Source: Coptodactyla brooksi
Lineage: Eukaryota > Arthropoda > Insecta > Coleoptera > Scarabaeidae
Length of the DNA: 23,987 nucleotides
Assembly (NCBI GenBank): GCA_033557675.1
Contig: JAWQRM010000334.1
Span: 1-23,987, forward strand
Reading direction: 5' to 3'
Positions 19,109 to 23,987 of the stretch are shown here, in pieces (the first letter of the stretch is position 1; each line of letters opens with the position of its first letter). Both the position numbers and the translations under genes were made by a program. The notes beneath the pieces are model-generated. The model had not been told where the DNA came from, made no database searches, and saw only the letters and a program-made list of their open reading frames with translations.

Positions 19109-20911
19109 CACCCAGTTCTGTTTTTACATGGTAGATACGTTCCAGAAAAAAAGTGTAAAAGAACCTTGTATGTATGTAAAAATAGGTGATTCGTTCCTTA
19201 AAACCAGTAAAAAGTGAATGAAATAAAAGAATTGAAAAGTTATGTATATAATAATGAAAGTTTTTATAAAAACACAAATTTAATTAATTTAATTTAATTT
19301 TTAAAGCAAAAATAAAAATTAACAAAAATCCCACAATATAAAATTGAAAACAATGAAGGGAATGAATAAAACATAACTTTATTTGCTGTCATCATGAGAC
19401 ATAGGACGCATTCGTTTGCGCAGAACGGGTTGAAAATTACTTGAAATATGTAGTGTGTATCCTTGAATTAAACTTGCAGTGAGTTGAACTGGTTCATCAA
19501 TATCAGTGTTTTATGTATATTCAATATTCTCTAGGGAAACTTATTTTTTATTAGTTATTTCGTCTTCGTTGAGAACTTTGTCAACTAACAGCTAATGTCT
19601 TCAACAGCTAAGTCATGAAAACCCTCTCCACCAACTGTTGTGTGCCAAAGTGATTACAAATCGCTCCCCAACACGCGTTTAAGGTTGATGGACGTAATTC
19701 AGCTAATGCTAAAGCAGCATATGTCACGCAAGTTTTGAATGTTGCGATATCTTGGTCCAGCAGTTAGGATTAGGGATGCCGTATTTGGTGTTTCATGTTT
19801 CAACTCTGGGTGGCCAGGTGCATTATCTATAATCAAAAGAACTTTGAATTCCAGGCCTTTTTTATTCATATATCTTCTAGTTTCTGTGACAACATACTTA
19901 TTGAACCATTCTGTAAAAATGTTAGTCGTTACTCATGCTTTCAATCCATCCAATAAACCGTTAATGTATCAAAATCAACAGTAATTTCAGTATCCGGTGT
20001 CCTGAAGCATTACCACAAAATAAAAACGAAACTCGATCTTTCTGTGCTTTAAAACTCTTTTGTGCATTCTTTTGCAAATTGGCCACATATGTTCTGATCT
20101 GGAATGTGTCCACCATCTGGAAACAATTTCACTCTTGATCTTTATGTTATGGAGAAATTCCATTAGCCAACCTGTGCTTGCAGAAAAGCTCTCATTATGA
20201 GTCGATTGCGCCAATGTAGAAGGTTCTCGTTCCTTTATCTGTTTATAAAGTCTTATTGCTTTCTGTTGGATGGTGTTTCCGTCTAGTGGTATCCTTTTTT
20301 GGTTATTTTCCTCTATCCATATTACCAGTGTTTTTTTCTATTTTTTCTTTAATAGAATCCCTAGTGCATGAAGAAGATTTAGCAGACAGTTTTGTTTCAG
20401 AAACTATAGATTGCCTAATTGCAGCTTCACCTCGCTTAATAGTTCTTATTGTGGCTTCGTTCAAACCGAAAATTCTAAGGAAATGGCTTTCCATTTTTGT
20501 TTTACAATCTCAGTTTCCGACATTTTTTTCAAATACAAAAAAAAATATTAAAATCAATAAAAAACAACTCTGTTAATAGAAAAATACAGCTTACCTTATT
20601 TTCTTATAGCGTTTAAATTTTAATTTAACATTGCAAAAGTAGAATTTATCAATATAAAAATCTTTTACAAAACATATTCAATTTTATTGAAACTAGACAA
20701 AAGACTAACATAAATTACTCTGACAAGTACATTTGCTTATTTCAACAAGGAAAGGGAATTCCCCGAAATACATTTTATAATAATAAAATAAAACAAACTA
20801 ATTAAAAAAAAATCTAAAATTTGAATCAAACAGATTTTTTTAACCGTGCTAAATCGAATGCAATCGTGAAACCGTGCAAAAAAGAACCGTATAAAAACAG
20901 ACTTGTGGGTG
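19109..20911 (-). mobile_element. Tigger/pogo-like DNA transposon, degenerate
   Basis: The ends are inverted: cacccagttctgttttta from 19109 rightward and, on the - strand from 20911, cacccacaagtctgttttta, differing mainly by a short insertion. Both are flanked by TA (19107-19108, 20912-20913), as expected for Tc1/mariner-pogo elements. The - strand transposase pieces run in family order: NEATIRTIKRGEAAIR (N-terminal HTH), IEENNQKRIPLDGNTIQQKA (CENP-B-type HTH), ESFSASTGWLMEFL, then LLIIDNAPGHPE (catalytic Asp codon 19827-19825). The length (1.8 kb) is near that of a shortened Tigger. Stops and frameshifts disable it. Confidence 0.82.
19380..20580 (-). pseudogene. Tigger/pogo transposase pseudogene
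   Basis: Begins near ATG of MSETEIVKQKWKAISLEF, with part of the first HTH missing. It continues through VSETKLSAKSSSCTRDSIKE, the CENP-B HTH (about 20310-20215), GWLMEFLHNIKIKSEI, a damaged middle, YVVTETRRYMNKKGLEFKVL, and IIDNAPGHPELKHE (about 19850-19790). The C-terminal acidic section has a stop in VEDI and remnants such as VDKVLNEDEITNKK. At least one frameshift lies between most segments. Confidence 0.8.
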
Positions 20912-20916
20912 TATAC

Positions 20917-21033
20917 GGTAAATTTATAAAGGTCACTTGCCCTTCTGATTTCACTTTCTGCCCTTGCAAGTTCAATAGCTCTCGTCTTTGTAGAATGTGT
21001 CCCTTTAGTATCACCCGTGATAGAATGCTCTAA
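20917..21033 (-). CDS. Candidate exon of the LRRC27-like gene
   Basis: After acceptor ttctttccaaacatag (ending 21034), 39 codons in phase 0 read LEHSITGDTKGTHSTKTRAI, then ELARAESEIRRASDLYK, a helical charged stretch like the preceding coiled coil. The donor acc|gtatac is weak. Phase agrees with both neighbouring exons. The Tigger element begins four bases into the presumed intron. Confidence 0.4.
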
Positions 21034-22091
21034 CTATGTTTGGAAAGAAATAATTAATTATTATTATAAGGTATACTACACTATGTAACATAACTTAATG
21101 TTTGGCTTGTTCCTGGGTATTAAATGTTTTTGATTTCTCATGTTACTTTACTATAAAAAAATCATTTGATTCCCCCCAAACTTTGCTTCTTTGATTAGCA
21201 GAGTGATACAGTTAGTGGTTTATATGTGGTTTAATAGAAAATACTTTTTGCTGTAATGTGATATGTTTGAAGCAATAAGAATCCCTTGCAATTTGAGCGA
21301 GCTATGAGGGATTCTGGTGGTTTCTTTTCATTAACAGTTTACCCATGATCGTCAATAAGCACCTGTTTCTTTCTCTGGTTCACTCTGTGAACATGAAAGA
21401 AGATGTGGGTCTGTCAATGTCAACTGGTAAATCCTAGATAGGTACTGATGCCACCATTGCACATTAGGCCTCAACGAAAAATTTATCACAACTTTGTATA
21501 AAGAACAGGCAACCTTGAAGTACTCCCAACCATTATTTCCTAAGCTGCTTGAAACAAGTATTAAAACAGTTGTTTTCATCAGACCACAGATTAAAAAATA
21601 CCATTCGAATAATTCTCCAAAATGTTCACTAGTACAAAGAAAGCAATTTCAGCATCATCAGATTTGCAGTAGCTTGGGGAATTAGCTATCACAAGGCCGA
21701 AGACCGTGTGGAGTTTGTTGACACGGTGGTCAAGAATTATGCTTCAAATTCTTGATACTCGGCTTGATAAGTGCAAAGAGAACCTGAGAGTCAACTCGGA
21801 ATAAGCTGAATTTTGAATATCGCAGCCAAGGATATTCTGACACCAACATGACGAACAAATATTTGGGAAGTGCTATGTAAATAGGATTTGCAATATAATC
21901 GTAAATATCGACAGATATATTTTTAATTCGCGTTGTCTCGTTTCTGATAAATTTCAAAATAACCGTGTTCGTGCCCGAAAAGCAAAGTTTGACGAAAATA
22001 ATTCAGTTTTTGTTAGTGTTCAAAAATAATAGTTAGCACCCAGCAGCAACAAGTGTGTTACATAGTGTTATGTAATTGAAGAGAGAAGTAC
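21034..22091 (-). other. Candidate intron of the LRRC27-like gene
   Basis: From gtactt (22091) to acatag (21034). AT-rich; short open frames on both strands show no domain. If the candidate 20917-21033 exon is wrong, this is intergenic and the gene ends at the stop near 22068. Confidence 0.45.
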
Positions 22092-22383
22092 CTTTTCTAT
22101 TTCGTGACTATCACATTCTAATTCTTTGCCATTAGCGTTTTGAGTTTCCAGAGCTTTTAGTTGAATGACAATTTCACTAATCATTTTCCTCAAGTTCACA
22201 GTTTTGGTAAATCGCTTCTTTCTTCGGACCATGTTATCAACTTCCTTGTATAGGTCTTCACGACGAAGCATAATTTCGTGTTCAGGGTCAGTATCGTAAG
22301 GGACTTTCATTTTTTGTTGGGTAACCTTTCTTATGGGTTCCATTTTCTTCTGTAGTCTCCAGGAATTTAAAGCTTGCAAATTG
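22092..22383 (-). CDS. LRRC27: LRRC27-like exon: coiled coil
   Basis: The acceptor tttgctttcag|c completes the Arg codon, then NLQALNSWRLQKKMEPIRKV follows. The chosen end is gaaaag|gtactt in phase 0. Read through, the frame stops eight codons later at 22068, which is an alternative terminal exon. Confidence 0.75.
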
Positions 22384-23029
22384 CTGAAAGCAAATATATC
22401 CATATCCTAAGAAATAAATTGTGATGCAAATACTTACCGCTCTTGTTGTAGCAACATTTCTTGTTGGTCCAATAGTTCTTTCAACTTAGCTAGCCATATA
22501 TCCCTCATTTCTTGATCAATAACCCTCTCCTTATTCGGTCGCGATTTTTTCGCATTTAAATATTTGTTGCTGTTATAGTGGGTGTTAACAGATAACTTAG
22601 GACAATGCTTCGTTAATTTCTTTTTATTTTTCGAATTGCCTGATTCTTCTGCAAAAACGACTTGTGGCACTTTGGGTTGAGTTGGTAAGGTAATGCTGTT
22701 TTTAGGTGACAATGATTTCACTGTCATCACCTGTGTATCCTTTTGGAATAGTTTGGCAGCCGCCGAAGCTTTTCGAAGTAATTCTTGTACAGATATTTTC
22801 TTCTTAGCTTGCAAACGAACTGGCTCAATAGAAAGAGATACGCTATCTGATGATGACGAAACATCTAAGGGTGAATTTTGCGTTGGAGGTGGAAATGGCG
22901 GATTTTCTTTTTCATATTGGGTTTTCAAAAACTCGCACGTTGTTAATGCACCTTGTTGAAGGATTTCCAGGCGCGGATACGTTAATGGGTTACCATTTAT
23001 TTGAAGTACAAGCATGTTTGGGCAAAGAC
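22092..23029 (-). CDS. LRRC27: Leucine-rich repeat and coiled-coil protein, LRRC27-like, 3' part
   Basis: Two exons joined by a 54-bp intron give about 294 codons. The start (LCPNMLVLQINGNPLTYP) is the last LRR plus cap, so earlier LRR exons lie beyond the right edge. A disordered Pro/Ser/Lys section follows, then a coiled coil: LAKLKELLDQQEMLLQQER joined to NLQALNSWRLQKKM, recalling the LRRC27 block with EKQALMEQQ and ALQEWRE. Exon two adds REDLYKEVDNMVRRKKRF and NLRKMISEIVIQLKALE. LRRC27 has no firmly established function. The orthology is from remembered similarity and is tentative; the LRR plus coiled-coil reading is firmer. The gene is convergent with OGA. Confidence 0.68.
22438..23029 (-). 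CDS. LRRC27: LRRC27-like exon: last LRR, linker, coiled coil
   Basis: The acceptor is tatttaaacag (AG at 23031-23030). The first two bases complete a split codon, then LCPNMLVLQINGNPLTYPRL follows, so the ATG at 23015 is internal and not a start. The donor cg|gtaagt (GT at 22437-22436) leaves two bases of an Arg codon. The linker contains PPFPPPTQNSP and Ser runs. Confidence 0.82.
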
Positions 23030-23987
23030 CTGTTTAAATAAACGACCATAAAATAATAAGATTACTGTGTTAGATTGTGAACTAGACTGCACAATTGTCA
23101 TTGAAAATGCAAAAGATAAATTTGGTTTCTTAAACATTTTGATATTAATAGAAATCTGCAAGATCTACAGTCATAGCAATACTAAAATAATTCAATAAAA
23201 TAAAATATACAAAATCCTGTATATTTTTGTATTTTTGGATTCTATTCGATCATCTGACTTCAACAACCTACAACACTTAGGGTTTAAGTGATAAAAGCAA
23301 TGGTTTCAAAGGGATTTAATGAAAACACAAAGGTGTAGGGAAAATGAACAGTTTTGAAACAAAAAAATATTTTTCTACAGCGCTACTCGTTGTTTGCTTT
23401 AGCCTACTAAATTTTCAAAATGTTCTCGATTGGCTTCTTGACAAAAACCTAAAATGTTTATCACATTCGGTTTTCTAGAGTATTTTTTTGCAATTAAACA
23501 AAAACATCATACACAACCGAAATAATAAATAGGAACCCAGGAACTAACAGAAGACGACCCAGACCGTAGACTGCAGTTCTGTGAAGAAATGATGCAGAAG
23601 CTGAGCAGAAACTTTCACGTTGAATGGTTAAGTAAATCGGCAGAACTGTAGATATTGGTCAAAACAGAATCCTTATTGGATGCGTGAGACACACACATAC
23701 CCAATATCCTGAAAAAGTAAATGTTTGTACATGGGTTATCGGCAAAAATATAATCGAACCAATTTTTATTTAAGAAAATTTGATAGCTGAAAAATATTTA
23801 AATTTACTTAGAGACGAAGTTGTTCCTGCTCTGGCAAATTTATATCCAGATGCCATAGATCCGACCCTACCAAATGGAAATGTTTGGCTTGAACAAGACG
23901 GGGCAACGCCCCACTACGGTCTAGATGTAAAAAACCATCTAAACGAAATCTTTAGGAATAGATGGATTGGACGCAGAGGTACCATTG
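23030..23987. other. Upstream intron of the LRRC27-like gene with a transposase fragment
   Basis: Positions 23030-23500 are AT-rich with no LRR exon visible on the - strand. From about 23502 a transposase relic on the + strand fills the rest. Confidence 0.7.
23502..23987 (+). mobile_element. DUF4817-type Tc1/mariner transposase relic (cut by window edge)
   Basis: Reads QELTEDDPDRRLQFCEEMMQ (from 23538), then, after a gap and frameshifts, RYWSKQNPYWMRETHT and YPEKVNVCTWVIGKNIIEPI, a TAA at 23771-23773, then KYLNLLRDEVVPALANLYP, NVWLEQDGATPHYGLDV and NEIFRNRWIGRRG. Block order and wording match the insect transposase group often labelled DUF4817. QDGATPH carries the second catalytic Asp (23897-23899). 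The segment with the first catalytic Asp is missing between EWLS and RYWS. The remainder lies outside the window. Confidence 0.82.

Larger units (their letters stand above)
18686..20916 (-). other. Candidate intron holding the Tigger element
   Basis: If the exons on either side are real, this is a 2.2-kb intron, of which 1.8 kb is the Tigger-like insertion (19109-20911). The rest (18686-19108) is AT-rich; its open frames on the - strand contain nothing recognisable. Confidence 0.4.

Noticed and set aside
18908..19111. - strand frame next to the left Tigger end as host exon
   Set aside because: It is open only because of AT-rich sequence, with hydrophobic runs and no similarity. Joining it across the Tigger site would be in frame but contradicts the better acceptor at 18686.
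22693..22959. + strand frame opposite the LRRC27-like exon
   Set aside because: Antisense shadow of the firm - strand exon.

Overview
This is an AT-rich piece of an animal nuclear genome, most likely an insect and possibly a beetle. The reasons are intron-split genes, several very short introns (54-59 bp), and a set of relic DNA transposons (piggyBac, mariner, Tigger/pogo and DUF4817-type Tc1/mariner) of kinds common in insect genomes. The species cannot be fixed from the sequence.

The + strand from about 2.7 to 15.0 kb carries most of the gene for O-GlcNAcase (OGA/NCOAT, formerly MGEA5). This is the GH84 enzyme that removes O-linked N-acetylglucosamine from nuclear and cytoplasmic proteins. 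Ten exons join in one frame (2702-3198, 4351-4632, 4752-4952, 8818-9398, 10424-10497, 10553-10718, 10778-10952, 13001-13086, 14264-14816, 14873-15003). They give 914 codons before the stop, covering most of the catalytic domain, a disordered linker, the stalk and the C-terminal acetyltransferase-like domain. The first roughly 84 residues lie upstream of the window. A poly(A) signal follows at 15213.

The - strand from about 23.0 kb leftwards carries the 3' part of a leucine-rich-repeat plus coiled-coil gene resembling LRRC27. Two exons are firm (22438-23029 and 22092-22383). Two further exons are only candidates (20917-21033 and 18521-18685), although they keep the frame and reach a stop. OGA and this gene are convergent.

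Introns and the intergenic space are filled with mobile-element remains. In order: a decayed piggyBac-like element (about 1-2205, -); a TTAA-flanked MITE (3808-4050); an inverted pair of tRNA-like repeats forming a foldback (about 5740-6090); a (TA)12 run (7625-7648); a CpG-rich block (about 12665-12975); a TA-flanked short element (13277-13817); a mariner relic (about 15510-16140, -); three consecutive perfect hairpins (18178-18378); a Tigger/pogo-like element with recognisable ends (19109-20911, -); and a DUF4817-type transposase fragment running off the right edge (about 23502-23987, +).

I see no operon, CRISPR array, rRNA or intact tRNA gene, and no clearly new multi-gene system. The most interesting observations are structural: a possible short OGA isoform by intron retention, the tRNA-like foldback, the hairpin cluster, and a Tigger insertion a few bases past a candidate splice donor.
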